This document shows, one piece after another, positions 7,884 to 17,862 of a DNA stretch of 64,000 bases. Under the pieces are notes generated by a model. The model was not told the DNA's origin and made no database searches. It was given only the letters and a program-made list of their open reading frames with translations. Source of the DNA: Saprospiraceae bacterium UBA2365 (GTDB lineage Bacteria > Bacteroidota > Bacteroidia > Chitinophagales > Saprospiraceae); assembly GCA_002344345.1 (NCBI GenBank), contig DDTL01000069.1, forward strand, positions 1-64,000. The letters run 5' to 3'. A program made the position numbers and the translations under genes. Positions within the stretch are counted from its first letter, which is position 1. Every line of letters starts with the position of its first letter.

Positions 7884-9590
7884 CTATTTTGCTTTATGCT
7901 CAAACAATGTCGGCCTGAACAGCATGGAAAGATAAGCCCATTGGGCAAACCTGCTTTCTCCCGGTTCAATCCGGCTGTATCGCTCATAATCGGCCGTTGG
8001 AAGGAAAAAGGAATACCCCAGGGTGAATTGCACCTCCTTAGACAGCTTGTAACCGATGTTCATGTCCAGTTCATTTCCGGCAAACCTTTCCAGGGTTTGT
8101 TCTGTGTCAACAGGATTGGCCTGATTATGAGTAAAATAAAACCAGTGAAAGTCGGCCTTGGCGGATAGGTATTTATTGGCGAACCAGTTGACCTTGAAAA
8201 AATGATCCTGAATGCCTGCAACAGGTATCGTCACAAAATGGTCCATTTCACCCAGGTGGCCGTGCGCTCCGTAATTGAGCGGATTAAAAGTGCGGACCTT
8301 ATTTGTCAGATCATCCGCAGCTTTGCCGGAGTAAAGATCTGAACCCAGGTCCAGCCTGATCTTTTTGCCCGTATAATATACTTTTGCAGCCACCAAATAT
8401 GCTTCGGCTGTTTCACCTTTGATCGTTTTTCCTTGCTGATAATATGCGCTTCCATCAAAGGAAAATGAGCCGGTTTTCAATATGGGGTTGATCCCGATGG
8501 TATTCAGCCAGTGGATGGTATGCTTTGTGCCCGCTTCCTGGTTGCCCGTAAGTACATCCATGAAATTTAACTGTATATTTTCAGAAAACTTTTTACTCAG
8601 CCATAAAAAGCTGAAGTACTTGTGATTGTTGACCTTATATTCATCCGCAAAGACCTGGCTATAAGCATTTGCACCGGATCCAAATGCCAGATGACCTTCA
8701 AAAAAATCTGCTTTACCCTGATTTTGGGTAAATTGTAACATCATTACATCATAAGAAGCTCCGTTCACATTCCAGTTGCGGTCATTGATCAGTCTTTTAT
8801 CCCCGTAATTGAGCATCTGCCGGCCTGTTTTTAGGGAAAATTCCGGGGTAAAATCGTATTTGATCCAGGCTTCAAAAATCTGCGTGGCTGCATTGTCCGT
8901 GTTGTTGATCAATTTGGTCTGACCGAACACCCTTGCATCCTGAACTACGACCTTTGATGACAGCTTGCCTGAATGATGTGTAAATATGAGTCTCGTTCGG
9001 TTCGGCACGAACAAGAGTCCTTTTGAATCCGGTGGAGGCAACTTGGTGTATCCGTCTCTGAACTCAGGCCTGGTCCAGAATTCACCGCTTATAATAAATG
9101 AAGCTTTATTCGTGGCAGCATCCGGACTTGTCTGAGGTGATGTGATTTTTGCTGATGTGAAATTGAATTCGAGTGTTTTTTCACCGTCACCGATCCGGGC
9201 GATCAATTTATTTTTTCCTGGTGACTGGTAGCTGATATACTTTGGAAAATCATGTCCGGGATTTTCAAAAGAATATATGCTGTCTGTGGTTACCGCTCTG
9301 AAAATGATGGTTTCTCCCTGGTTTTGCCCGGGAACTGTAGCCGTATAAAGCAAATGATCACCATTTTTTTGGATTTCCAGGTATTCCGTTATCTGCATTT
9401 TACCATCGGTCAACTTATAGGAAATCCCTTTCATTTGCCGGTCATTGAGCCTGGTCCACTGTTCATAATGGTCACTTTCTTCCATCTTCCAGGTGCCCGC
9501 CATAAAATCAGGTAAACTCTGTGCACCCATTTTTATTCTGGAAAAAGTAAAAAGTAAAAGAATGGTCAATCCGTAAACCTTTGCTCTCAT
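7884..9590 (-). CDS. DUF6265 domain fused to an alginate-export-like outer-membrane barrel
   Basis: A 568-residue secreted protein. After a signal peptide, residues about 27-150 form a lipocalin-like domain resembling DUF6265, starting at FMAGTWKMEES and containing a GHDFPKYISY segment. Residues about 165-568 look like an AlgE/alginate_exp beta-barrel (GEFWTRPEFRDGY, then LKTGRQMLNYGDKRLINDRNW, then alternating strands) and end in a short basic tail. The barrel half suggests an outer-membrane channel of unknown substrate. I know these families as separate proteins, so the joining is unusual. Assignments are by motif recognition only. Confidence 0.75.
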   Translation of the reverse strand: MRAKVYGLTILLLFTFSRIKMGAQSLPDFMAGTWKMEESDHYEQWTRLNDRQMKGISYKLTDGKMQITEYLEIQKNGDHLLYTATVPGQNQGETIIFRAVTTDSIYSFENPGHDFPKYISYQSPGKNKLIARIGDGEKTLEFNFTSAKITSPQTSPDAATNKASFIISGEFWTRPEFRDGYTKLPPPDSKGLLFVPNRTRLIFTHHSGKLSSKVVVQDARVFGQTKLINNTDNAATQIFEAWIKYDFTPEFSLKTGRQMLNYGDKRLINDRNWNVNGASYDVMMLQFTQNQGKADFFEGHLAFGSGANAYSQVFADEYKVNNHKYFSFLWLSKKFSENIQLNFMDVLTGNQEAGTKHTIHWLNTIGINPILKTGSFSFDGSAYYQQGKTIKGETAEAYLVAAKVYYTGKKIRLDLGSDLYSGKAADDLTNKVRTFNPLNYGAHGHLGEMDHFVTIPVAGIQDHFFKVNWFANKYLSAKADFHWFYFTHNQANPVDTEQTLERFAGNELDMNIGYKLSKEVQFTLGYSFFLPTADYERYSRIEPGESRFAQWAYLSMLFRPTLFEHKAK

Positions 9591-9641
9591 GAGTAAATTG
9601 TTTAGTGTTAAATGCTATATAAATTTTTGTATGATAACTTG

Positions 9642-10181
9642 TTATCGCTTCAACTTTTTGCTGTCTTTGAAGATTTGGATGATCGCAGGGTCATTTCTTT
9701 TATCTGGTATATTGAATTCCGGAAGAAAACCCGGGTATCCCAATCTGACCGGCATGATATCACTGGCGTGTACTGACAGAGGATCAATGACCACCCAATC
9801 ACAGATAGAGGACGAAAACGCTGCCCAAAAATAACCCGTGTAGATGATGGAATCATTGGCCGTCACAGCAAATGCCACGCGATGGCCGAAGTTATCCATT
9901 TTTATTATTTTCTGACAGGCGGATCCTTTCAACTTAAAGCTCTGATCTTCCTGATCGTAAAAAATGATCTCATCATAACTGATCAGTGGTTCATCATATA
10001 ATTCAATGGGTTTTTCCTCCATGATCCTTTCAGAATCCTGTGCCTTTTGCCAATATTTCAAAAGGTAAATATCAACCTTTCCACTATTTGGAGCGTTTAT
10101 ATCAAAGAGTTGGCAACTGCTAAATGTAATCCAGACCAATAAAAAAACGGCAGGAAACAGAGGCTTAGTTTTTTTTTCCAT
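9642..10181 (-). CDS. Lipoprotein of unknown function
   Basis: A protein of about 179 residues with a lipoprotein leader ending FSSC. The internal ATG at 10181 is preferred because the longer frame (from 10223) puts fourteen hydrophilic residues before the signal. The body is rich in aromatic and acidic residues and contains IYTGYFW and CDWVVIDPLS segments. I recognise no domain. It sits 51 bp upstream of the DUF6265/barrel gene on the same strand and may be co-expressed. Confidence 0.65.
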   Translation of the reverse strand: MEKKTKPLFPAVFLLVWITFSSCQLFDINAPNSGKVDIYLLKYWQKAQDSERIMEEKPIELYDEPLISYDEIIFYDQEDQSFKLKGSACQKIIKMDNFGHRVAFAVTANDSIIYTGYFWAAFSSSICDWVVIDPLSVHASDIMPVRLGYPGFLPEFNIPDKRNDPAIIQIFKDSKKLKR

Positions 10182-10371
10182 TAACTTTTGTTTTATCTCA
10201 AATCCACGATATTTTTTAAACAAGGAGCGTGATATTTCATGTATGCAAAGATAAAACGAATATTAATACCATTCCTTTCAGAAATATAGTTTAAAGAGTT
10301 TGGGATGCAAAAAACTCAACTGCAAATAACTGAATTTGAACATGAAAAAAAATTAGTGACCAACAAATCCG

Positions 10372-12129
10372 TCAATTTTCTTTTCTGAAAAATCTCAGCG
10401 AACCGGAGAGATTGAATCTCAGAAAAACATGTGTTTCCTGTACGGAAATATGCTCGATAGTCAATGCATGAGTTACTCCCACAATATCACCCAGAGGAGT
10501 TTTGATAAAAAGTTTGTCATCCAGTTCAGAAGCCACCTCCCGGACTTCTTTTCCGAATGAAATACAGGCATTATCTTCTGCTTCTTTTCTGAGCGTTTTT
10601 TTGAGGATCCCCTTGATCAGAAAAATCCCCAAATCACTTGTTTTAACCTTTATATCCGTCACTTCAGTACAAATAGTGGTGTCCGGTGTGTTGGCTGTCA
10701 AAGTAGTATTTAAGCTTACATAGCCGATCTTTTTACCACTTTTTTTTCTGATCAGGTCAACCGTTACATTCATTTTATCATTGCCAAGGAAATTGGCACA
10801 AGGGTTGGCAGCAAGATAATTCCTTACGATCAGTTCCTTCTCATTTTCCTGATTGATTTCATCTATAAATGGTAACAATTGTTGTGAAATATAATCATAA
10901 GACATAAACCCACGCATAGAGATATCGATCCCTTCACTTGTGGTGATCTCTGTTCCGAAATGGACCAATTCATCTTTGGATGGAAAAGCTGCCGGAGTAG
11001 CTTCAAACGTTACAAAAGGCTGGAGTGTCACGCCAAATCGTATGGTCAGCAGGTTGGTTTTGCCCTCAGTGCTTCCAGAGGGTGGAGCTATAAATAATCC
11101 TGTCACATTGGGATAAAATAGGGCATTCTCATTGAGCTGAATGGGTTTATCCAGATCTTTGAGCATATTTTGAGCAAAACTTTTCAGATTGAATTGATTG
11201 ATTTCCTTATTGATCGCTTCTTCAATTGTAATGCTTAACTTTTTATTGATCTCGTCACCGGTTGCATCCATGAAATATTCTGTCACCGAGGTGCTTTTTG
11301 CGCCTGTTTTGACCGAATTGACCACAAAATCAGATCCAAAAACTTCCACAAACTCAAGTTTTGATGCAGCTTGACTGATTTTCACTGAGCCATCCGGCAA
11401 AAGCTGGATCAATCCTGTTTCGGTGATGCGGACTTTAAAAGTTGAATGGAAGCTTCCTCTGGGTTTGATGGACTCAGGGAGTAATCCAACTGAAACAATG
11501 GTTTTGATATTGATGTTAAATAAACCTGTTAGCGTAAACCTGTTTTTGTCAAAATGCATTTCCAGTTGATCAAGGTTCGCCGTATAATCAAATTTCCCCC
11601 TTAGCGGGATCAGCGTTTGATTCAATTCGATCACCGGAACCATCACATCCTGATAGACAGCTTCCGCTGCAGGCACCCTTACTTTGACCTCATCGTAAAC
11701 GATCTGTTTTATTTCCTTGAAAATATCTTCTTTGCAGGACTTGCCACTAAAAATTCTTCCAATGCATTCGATGGTTTTTTCTCCGATTTTAATCGTTTGG
11801 GTGACTGTGCGGGGAATTCTTCTGATCTCATCATAGGCAGCCTTTGCCGGAGTAACTATCACTTTTGTGAGCCTTTCTTTTGTAATGGTTTCGTTGGAAT
11901 GCATCAGGATACCCACTTCCGGAGTAGAACCTTTTATTATCGGGTTTTTAAGATTTCTTTGGATCAAAGCTGCCACATCCTGGCTTCTTATTTGGGCGAC
12001 CATCCCGAAACTGGACACTTTATCACCTGTCACAACAGGATCGACTATCTTTTCATTCAATTCCTGGCCAATCCCAAAAACTGAATTCAATAAAAATATT
12101 GCTGTTATAAAAACATTCCTTAAAATCAT
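10372..12129 (-). CDS. DUF4403 family secreted protein
   Basis: A 585-residue protein with an N-terminal signal peptide ending near GIGQ. It has the pattern of the DUF4403 family common in Bacteroidota: long beta-rich domains, a conserved N-terminal ALIQRNLKNPI segment, and paired central repeats around GLLPESIKPRGSF and ITTSEGIDISMRGF. The family may be related to lipid-binding TULIP-type folds; its function is unknown. It stands alone on the minus strand, and no terminator is evident. Confidence 0.72.
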   Translation of the reverse strand: MILRNVFITAIFLLNSVFGIGQELNEKIVDPVVTGDKVSSFGMVAQIRSQDVAALIQRNLKNPIIKGSTPEVGILMHSNETITKERLTKVIVTPAKAAYDEIRRIPRTVTQTIKIGEKTIECIGRIFSGKSCKEDIFKEIKQIVYDEVKVRVPAAEAVYQDVMVPVIELNQTLIPLRGKFDYTANLDQLEMHFDKNRFTLTGLFNINIKTIVSVGLLPESIKPRGSFHSTFKVRITETGLIQLLPDGSVKISQAASKLEFVEVFGSDFVVNSVKTGAKSTSVTEYFMDATGDEINKKLSITIEEAINKEINQFNLKSFAQNMLKDLDKPIQLNENALFYPNVTGLFIAPPSGSTEGKTNLLTIRFGVTLQPFVTFEATPAAFPSKDELVHFGTEITTSEGIDISMRGFMSYDYISQQLLPFIDEINQENEKELIVRNYLAANPCANFLGNDKMNVTVDLIRKKSGKKIGYVSLNTTLTANTPDTTICTEVTDIKVKTSDLGIFLIKGILKKTLRKEAEDNACISFGKEVREVASELDDKLFIKTPLGDIVGVTHALTIEHISVQETHVFLRFNLSGSLRFFRKEN

Positions 12130-12317
12130 CCCTCAATGTATATGAGTACAAAGATCGTATTAATCACATAAAAAGCCAGGATAGATTGTATCCATCTAAG
12201 TAAATTAAAAGTTATTAAGTCGGTTTTAGGTAATTGAGAATAGGTTTTGTTAATATTCATTATGCGAATGCCAACCATTTTGGTTAAAAATCAGTCTTAC
12301 TTGAAAATTGGAATTTT

Positions 12318-12728
12318 ATGAACAAGTTGATTTTTGCAATTGCTTTAGGTTCAATGATGTTGTTTGCCGACTGCACAAAGCAGGAATGTGATATTGTGCA
12401 TGTTAATTACGGAGAATATTTCACCATTAAAACATGTGGAAAATACTGCTTTCCGGATGACAACTATTTTGAAGTAAAAAATTTGGTCAACGAGTTCTGT
12501 CCATGTAATTGTTTATGCTTATGGGAAGGTGAGATGGTACTTTTCTTCTCAGCGAATATGGATGGGGTCACAATAGATACAACCATCGGGAGCAGCGAAT
12601 TGACTAACAAGGTGTTTGTGAAAGATCCCTATACCATGCATTTTAAGGATATTGAGTTTGAAGAAGCATGCAGTAACTCAAATCTCCGTCCAGAAATTAT
12701 CAGTGCTTCGGTGATGGTGTCGAAATAG
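12318..12728 (+). CDS. Small Cys-rich lipoprotein
   Basis: A 136-residue plus-strand protein with a lipoprotein signal (lipobox FADC, Cys about 19). The mature part has about nine further cysteines, clustered in CGKYCF and CPCNCLCLW, which suggests disulfides or metal binding outside the cytoplasm. I recognise no named family. It converges on aat with only 9 bp between stops and stands alone among minus-strand genes. Confidence 0.68.
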   Translation: MNKLIFAIALGSMMLFADCTKQECDIVHVNYGEYFTIKTCGKYCFPDDNYFEVKNLVNEFCPCNCLCLWEGEMVLFFSANMDGVTIDTTIGSSELTNKVFVKDPYTMHFKDIEFEEACSNSNLRPEIISASVMVSK

Positions 12729-12737
12729 TTTCCATCC

Positions 12738-13421
12738 TTACACCCATCCGCTCCAGCTACCCCTAAAAGTCGGTTCCAGGTTGTTTTCTCTTAGAATTTG
12801 AAGAAATTCTGTCCTTTCAATATTTTTACATCCCATTCTTTTGAGATGATCTGTCGGTACCTGGCAGTCGATCAATCGGAATTTTTTCTCTTCCAGCACC
12901 TGGCTCAAGCGGATAAAAGCATACTTGGAAGCATTGGGAACCAGGCTGAACATGGATTCCCCAAAAAAACACCTGCCCAGCGAAACACCGTATAAACCAC
13001 CAACCAAACACCCTTCCTTCCATGTTTCAAACGAATGGGCATATCCGGATCGATGTAGCTCAAGGTAAGCCCGGGTCATTTCTTCCGTGATCCAGGTTCC
13101 GTCCTGTTCTTTCCTGGGTACCGTACTGCAAGCTCTGATCACCGCTTCAAAATCATGGTCTAAGGTCAGCCGGAATTTCTTCATTTCCTGGCGCATACTT
13201 TTTGAAGTGATCACTTTGCCCGGTAAAACAACAAAACGCGGATCCGGTGACCACCAAAGTACCGGATCGTCTTCATTATACCAGGGGAATATTCCGAACC
13301 GATAGGCGCTCAACAACCGTTCCAGCGACAGATCACCACCAACAGCCAGCAGACCATCTTCGCCGGCTAATTGGGGATGAGGAAAGATCACTTCTTCATT
13401 ATGGAGTAGAAATACAGACAT
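12738..13421 (-). CDS. aat: Leucyl/phenylalanyl-tRNA-protein transferase
   Basis: Aat transfers Leu or Phe from tRNA to proteins with N-terminal Arg or Lys, marking them for ClpAP degradation (N-degron pathway). Family segments are clear: HPQLAGEDGLLAVGGDLS, RFGIFPWYN, WWSPDPRFV, GGLYGVSLGRCFFGESMFS and LIDCQVPTDHL. I chose the ATG at 13421 (227 residues, MSVFLLHNEE) over the longer frame to 13472, because the extension would overlap scpB by 47 bp and adds only poorly conserved basic residues. With this start, the scpB stop lies 4 bp upstream. Confidence 0.94.
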   Translation of the reverse strand: MSVFLLHNEEVIFPHPQLAGEDGLLAVGGDLSLERLLSAYRFGIFPWYNEDDPVLWWSPDPRFVVLPGKVITSKSMRQEMKKFRLTLDHDFEAVIRACSTVPRKEQDGTWITEEMTRAYLELHRSGYAHSFETWKEGCLVGGLYGVSLGRCFFGESMFSLVPNASKYAFIRLSQVLEEKKFRLIDCQVPTDHLKRMGCKNIERTEFLQILRENNLEPTFRGSWSGWV

Positions 13422-13425
13422 CTCT

Positions 13426-14001
13426 TCATTCTTCTTCAAGAGAACTGTCTTCAACACCAACCTGATTCTCAACCTCTTTAAAATCCTTCAGGATCGGTAA
13501 ATCCTTCATAGATCTCAATCCAAAATAATCCATGAACCTGGCAGATGTTGCGTACAATAAAGGTTTACCGGGGCCGTCATCTCTTCCCTGTATTTCAATC
13601 AGATTTTTTTCCAGCAATTTTTGAATAGAATAATCGGAACTTACTCCGCGGATCTGTTCGATCACCGGTTTGGTAACGGGTTGTTTATAGGCAATAATGG
13701 ACAAGGTCTCGAGTGCTGCGCCTGAGAGCCTTTTTTTGGAAAGTTGCTTCAGGTATTCACTGACCACATGATGATACGCGCCTTTTGTCATGAACTGGAA
13801 ACCATTAGAGATCTCCACCAATTCAAAAGCAAAATCATCCGTTGCATATTTTTCCATGAGCCTGGCAATGGCTTTTTGTATATCTGAAACCTGTAACCGG
13901 GATTCAAACAATTTGAATAAAGCATCGGAGATTTCCTGTTCCGTAATAGCCTGATCAGCAGCAAAAATCAGCGATTCAATATAACGCTCAAGTTGGTCCA
14001 T
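13426..14001 (-). CDS. scpB: Segregation and condensation protein B
   Basis: A 191-residue ScpB, the winged-helix partner of the SMC-ScpA condensin that organises and segregates the chromosome. The N-terminal IESLIFAADQAI and the central winged-helix core LSGAALETLSIIAYKQPVTKPVIEQIRGV are highly characteristic. The tail is acidic. It lies between the DUF4290 gene (14 bp gap) and aat (4 bp gap) and is probably in one operon with them. scpA is not in the window. Confidence 0.95.
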   Translation of the reverse strand: MDQLERYIESLIFAADQAITEQEISDALFKLFESRLQVSDIQKAIARLMEKYATDDFAFELVEISNGFQFMTKGAYHHVVSEYLKQLSKKRLSGAALETLSIIAYKQPVTKPVIEQIRGVSSDYSIQKLLEKNLIEIQGRDDGPGKPLLYATSARFMDYFGLRSMKDLPILKDFKEVENQVGVEDSSLEEE

Positions 14002-14015
14002 TCATTGAGAATTGG

Positions 14016-14663
14016 CTATTTTTTCCTTTTCTTTTTTGCTTTTGGAACTTCCTGGTACAAATAACTTTGCTTTTTCTTTTTCAGCGCATTGTTATTGTAC
14101 AAAACATCGATGGAAATGTCTTCAGGCAGTTTCAATTGACCTTTGGAAAGTGTTTCCAGATCGAGTCTGATCATGTTTTCGTTCATGTAATGTTCAGGAC
14201 TCCAGGTCTTATAAGCCATTTTCATAAAAGATGCGATGATGATGGTAAATTCCATTCTCATCGGTCCAGGTTCCATTTCCAGGGCTTTATCGATCATCTT
14301 ATGAATGAGGTGACCGTAATGTCTGAATTTGGTCTCAGATTCAGGATAGTCAACTCTGGGAGGCTTAAAGTTGGAAACTTTTGGCTGAGGGATTTCTCCG
14401 TTTGGCATCACCACTCCATCCAGATCATAGTTGGCGATTTTAAACAAGTGTCTCCAGACTTTTTCCTTATATTCTGTGGTTTTTTTACCTTCTGTGTTCA
14501 TCCGGGTGATTATTTCAATGATTTCGTTGAAATACGCTTGCTTTTCTTCCGGATTTTCAATTTTTTGGGCATGTTGAACCAGTTCCTGAATGGTTCTTCC
14601 ATATTCAGAAATGACCATTGGTGGTCTTTCGGAGTTATACTCCATTTTGCAATGTGTGTTCAT
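14016..14663 (-). CDS. DUF4290 family protein
   Basis: A 215-residue soluble protein with the layout of the Bacteroidota DUF4290 family: EYGRTIQELVQHAQ near the N-terminus, then HYGHLIHKMIDKALEM and IASFMKMAYKTWS, and a strongly basic Lys/Arg-rich tail that could bind nucleic acid. The true start may be the Met at 14645. The family has no assigned function but sits near glmS, scpB or murA in many Bacteroidota. Here it is 13 bp from glmS. Confidence 0.82.
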   Translation of the reverse strand: MNTHCKMEYNSERPPMVISEYGRTIQELVQHAQKIENPEEKQAYFNEIIEIITRMNTEGKKTTEYKEKVWRHLFKIANYDLDGVVMPNGEIPQPKVSNFKPPRVDYPESETKFRHYGHLIHKMIDKALEMEPGPMRMEFTIIIASFMKMAYKTWSPEHYMNENMIRLDLETLSKGQLKLPEDISIDVLYNNNALKKKKQSYLYQEVPKAKKKRKK

Positions 14664-14676
14664 TTTTAAAAATTCT

Positions 14677-16515
14677 TTATTCTACTGTTACAGATTTTGC
14701 TAAATTCCTGGGTTGATCCACGTTGCATCCACGCATGACTGCAATATAGTAAGCCAGCAGCTGCAGCGGGATCACGGATAATATAGGTGAAAGTGGTTCA
14801 ACGATCTCCGGTATCTCAATAGTATAATCTGAAAGGGCTTTAATTACTTCATCCCCTTCATTCACAATGGAAATCACCACACCTTTTCTTGCTTTGATTT
14901 CCTGTATATTACTTATGATCTTACCGTGTGCGCTGTGGTTGGTTGCAATGATAATGACCGGCATATTTTCATCGATCAACGCAATGGGACCATGTTTCAT
15001 TTCCGCAGCCGGGTATCCCTCAGCGTGTATGTAGGAAATTTCTTTCAGTTTGAGTGCGCCTTCGAGGGCAATGGGAAAATTATAGCCCCTTCCGAGATAC
15101 AGGGCATTTGTAGAATCCTTGATTTCAGAGGCTACATATTTGATTTTGTCGGCATTCGCCAATACTCTTTCTATTTTTTTAGGAATGTTTTCCAGTTCAG
15201 TCAGTATTTGCATCGTGAAGCTTCTTGAAAGTGTTCCCCTTTCCTGTGCCAAACTCAGCGCCACGAGCGTCAGCATGGCTACCTGTGAAGTAAACGCTTT
15301 GGTGGAAGCCACTCCGATTTCAGGTCCGGCATGAGTATACGATCCTGTTTTGGTGGCTCTGGCAATGGAAGATCCGACTACATTCACAATCCCGTATGTG
15401 GTAGCATGCCGTGAATTGGCCAATTCAAGTGCAGCCAGTGTGTCTGCTGTTTCTCCGCTCTGGGAGATGGCGACAACCACATCTCTTTTGGAGATGATAG
15501 GGTTTCTGTACCTGAATTCAGAAGAGTATTCAACTTCAACAGGTATCCTCGCCAATTCTTCAATAAGGTATTCTCCCACCAAAGCTGCATGCCAGGAAGT
15601 ACCACTGCTGATCATGATGAGGCGTTTGGCTTTCAGGATCTTTTTGAATTCCTTTTTTAAACCTCCTACTGAAACCCATCCGTCAAATGCGCTGAAGCGT
15701 CCTCTCAGTGTTTCATATACGGTTTCTTTTTGCTGAAAGATCTCTTTGAGCATAAAATGCTCAAATCCTTCCTTTTCTATGGCTTCAAGTGAAAGATCCA
15801 GTTCCTGGACTTTGGGGTTCAGCACTTCATTCTTCAGGTTAGAAATCTGGTATTCTCCATTTTTTTTGAGTACAACGATTTCTCCATCTTCCAGATAGAT
15901 TACCCTATTGGTATACTTGATCACCGGTGCTGCATCAGATGCCAAAAACAATTCATCTTCACCTATACCCAATAACAATGGGCTGGATTTTCTGGCACCA
16001 ACCAGCCGATCCGGGAATTTTTTATCAAAAACAACGATGGCATAGGCTCCGATGACTTTCTGAAGTGCCAGATTTACTGCTTCTTCGATGGTGCAATTTT
16101 CCCGACCCTGGTACTCTTCTATCAGGTGGACCAACACTTCTGTATCTGTGTCACTTTCAAACTGATGACCCAATTCAGCGAGGAGTTTCTTTAAAACATC
16201 ATAGTTTTCAATAATGCCGTTATGGACCAGTGAAATATCATGATTGCCAGATCGTTGCGGATGGGCATTGATGTCATTCGGTGCGCCATGTGTAGCCCAA
16301 CGGGTATGACCCAGACCGATTGTTCCCGAAATTGCGTGTTCACTCATGACCATTTCAAGGTCGATCACTTTTCCTTTCTGTTTAAAACTTTGCATTTTTT
16401 CACCCATGACAGCGATGCCCGCGCTGTCATAACCTCGGTATTCCAGGCGTTTAAGGCCTTCAATAATAATGGGGCTGGCTTGTTTTAAGCCGTTGTAAGC
16501 TACGATTCCGCACAT
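14677..16515 (-). CDS. glmS: Glutamine-fructose-6-phosphate aminotransferase (isomerizing)
   Basis: GlmS makes glucosamine-6-phosphate from fructose-6-phosphate and glutamine, the first step toward UDP-GlcNAc for peptidoglycan and LPS. The 612-residue length is standard. The N-terminus MCGIVAYNG exposes the catalytic Cys after Met removal. GHTRWATHG is the glutaminase motif, two SIS domains follow (around SSGTSWHA and SQSGETADT), and the C-terminus ends PRNLAKSVTVE as in the family. No glmS ribozyme-like structure is evident in the 13-nt upstream gap. It is co-oriented with the DUF4290 and DUF4270 genes. Confidence 0.97.
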   Translation of the reverse strand: MCGIVAYNGLKQASPIIIEGLKRLEYRGYDSAGIAVMGEKMQSFKQKGKVIDLEMVMSEHAISGTIGLGHTRWATHGAPNDINAHPQRSGNHDISLVHNGIIENYDVLKKLLAELGHQFESDTDTEVLVHLIEEYQGRENCTIEEAVNLALQKVIGAYAIVVFDKKFPDRLVGARKSSPLLLGIGEDELFLASDAAPVIKYTNRVIYLEDGEIVVLKKNGEYQISNLKNEVLNPKVQELDLSLEAIEKEGFEHFMLKEIFQQKETVYETLRGRFSAFDGWVSVGGLKKEFKKILKAKRLIMISSGTSWHAALVGEYLIEELARIPVEVEYSSEFRYRNPIISKRDVVVAISQSGETADTLAALELANSRHATTYGIVNVVGSSIARATKTGSYTHAGPEIGVASTKAFTSQVAMLTLVALSLAQERGTLSRSFTMQILTELENIPKKIERVLANADKIKYVASEIKDSTNALYLGRGYNFPIALEGALKLKEISYIHAEGYPAAEMKHGPIALIDENMPVIIIATNHSAHGKIISNIQEIKARKGVVISIVNEGDEVIKALSDYTIEIPEIVEPLSPILSVIPLQLLAYYIAVMRGCNVDQPRNLAKSVTVE

Positions 16516-16520
16516 AATAA

Positions 16521-17849
16521 TTAATTGGTTGTAAAAGTAACTTTCAGTTTAGCAGGATATTTTGAATGTTTTGGTCCGAAAATGACACTGCGATAAGCTC
16601 TTGCTTCTGAAAGATATGGGGTTAATATAATTGGAGATTTGTCATTTTCTTTGATCCTTCTTTTCAACTCATTGGTCATATTTAGTCGGTATTTATAGAT
16701 GGTATTGCCATCTTCATCGGTAACTTCCTGTAGGTAACCGTTGAAATATGACGGAACACTGGTGACCAGGCTATAATTCAGATCTTGCGTGTATTTTGAG
16801 GTTGTAGAGCTACCTTTATAATAGGAATAGATCCTTTCTGCTTTGGTATATGGCAATAATCCGGGTACATCTATTGGTTCAGCTGCAAAAAATTCCAGGT
16901 AGGCATAATTGATCAATCTGCCCTCAAAGCTTTCCGGAAAAGGAAGTTCTACCTTTGTATTTAGGCCCTCACCTCCGGAAATAAATGAAATTGAATCGTT
17001 GTCAGCAAAGCCATCCATAAATTTTATTGCTTCGGATCCTGCAAAATCATTTGTATAATGGACACCTCTTTTCCCGCCAAGCGTCAACGGATGCTTGTAC
17101 TGAACTCCCGAAGCGTCTCTGTAATAAAATATGAGTTTGTTGGAATATTCATCCAGATATACTGTATTTTCAATACCCACGACTGCATTTCCATTGGTTT
17201 TTGCCCTCAGCCAGAGTCCGTTTGTTTGCTGAGCCAGCAGCGTATCGTTGTTGAGGATCAATGAGTCGTTGTACAGTTTTTCTCCAAAGGATTTATCCAG
17301 CTTCACCCTGAATGTATTGTAATAAGTGACGGTGTCGGTGCCAGTTGCAACTTTGATGGTATCACCGGTATATGGGTTAAATGAGGCAGCACCCAGAAAT
17401 GCACCTTTTTGGATGTGCTGATCAGAGTAAAGTGTATCATAATTCTCCAGGCTTTCACCCAATTCATATACTTCCACATCAAAAACAGCATTTTCGTTGC
17501 CCCAGAAATTTGTTTTTGAATAACTCATTGACAGAACCACTGAATCAAGGGTTGTTCCTGTATGCCGGGGTATATCATAGATTTGTTTGATCTCAAAATA
17601 GGTGTAGGCATCAAATTTCCCGAATATAGGGTCATCGATCTGACCGAGTAGAAAAAGTGAATTGGATATCGGATATACCCTGGTTGAATCAGCCAATACC
17701 GTCTCAAAATGCAAAGTTGCGGAATCAGCATATTGCACATCCACAAAATCCCCTTCAAGTATTTCAGTACCTAAAATGGTGCTGTCTGTGCAGGAAAAAA
17801 TAGTTATTAAGCTTGCAAGGAAGCTAAAACCAATAAAAAATTTGTTCAT
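16521..17849 (-). CDS. DUF4270 family lipoprotein
   Basis: A 442-residue lipoprotein with lipobox FSC (Cys about 20) followed by the typical DUF4270 start TDSTILGTEILEGD. The family is confined to Bacteroidota and is often encoded next to a glycogen-synthase-like gene and glmS, exactly as here. The body is beta-rich, and its role at the outer envelope is unknown. Gaps are 13 bp to the upstream glycosyltransferase-like gene and 5 bp to glmS, which supports one operon. Confidence 0.83.
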   Translation of the reverse strand: MNKFFIGFSFLASLITIFSCTDSTILGTEILEGDFVDVQYADSATLHFETVLADSTRVYPISNSLFLLGQIDDPIFGKFDAYTYFEIKQIYDIPRHTGTTLDSVVLSMSYSKTNFWGNENAVFDVEVYELGESLENYDTLYSDQHIQKGAFLGAASFNPYTGDTIKVATGTDTVTYYNTFRVKLDKSFGEKLYNDSLILNNDTLLAQQTNGLWLRAKTNGNAVVGIENTVYLDEYSNKLIFYYRDASGVQYKHPLTLGGKRGVHYTNDFAGSEAIKFMDGFADNDSISFISGGEGLNTKVELPFPESFEGRLINYAYLEFFAAEPIDVPGLLPYTKAERIYSYYKGSSTTSKYTQDLNYSLVTSVPSYFNGYLQEVTDEDGNTIYKYRLNMTNELKRRIKENDKSPIILTPYLSEARAYRSVIFGPKHSKYPAKLKVTFTTN

Positions 17850-17862
17850 CTGTTAATCTTGT

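Noticed and set aside
13422..13472. Longer aat start overlapping scpB
   Set aside because: The extension is basic, unlike the family N-terminus, and would overlap scpB by 47 bp; the ATG at 13421 fits better.
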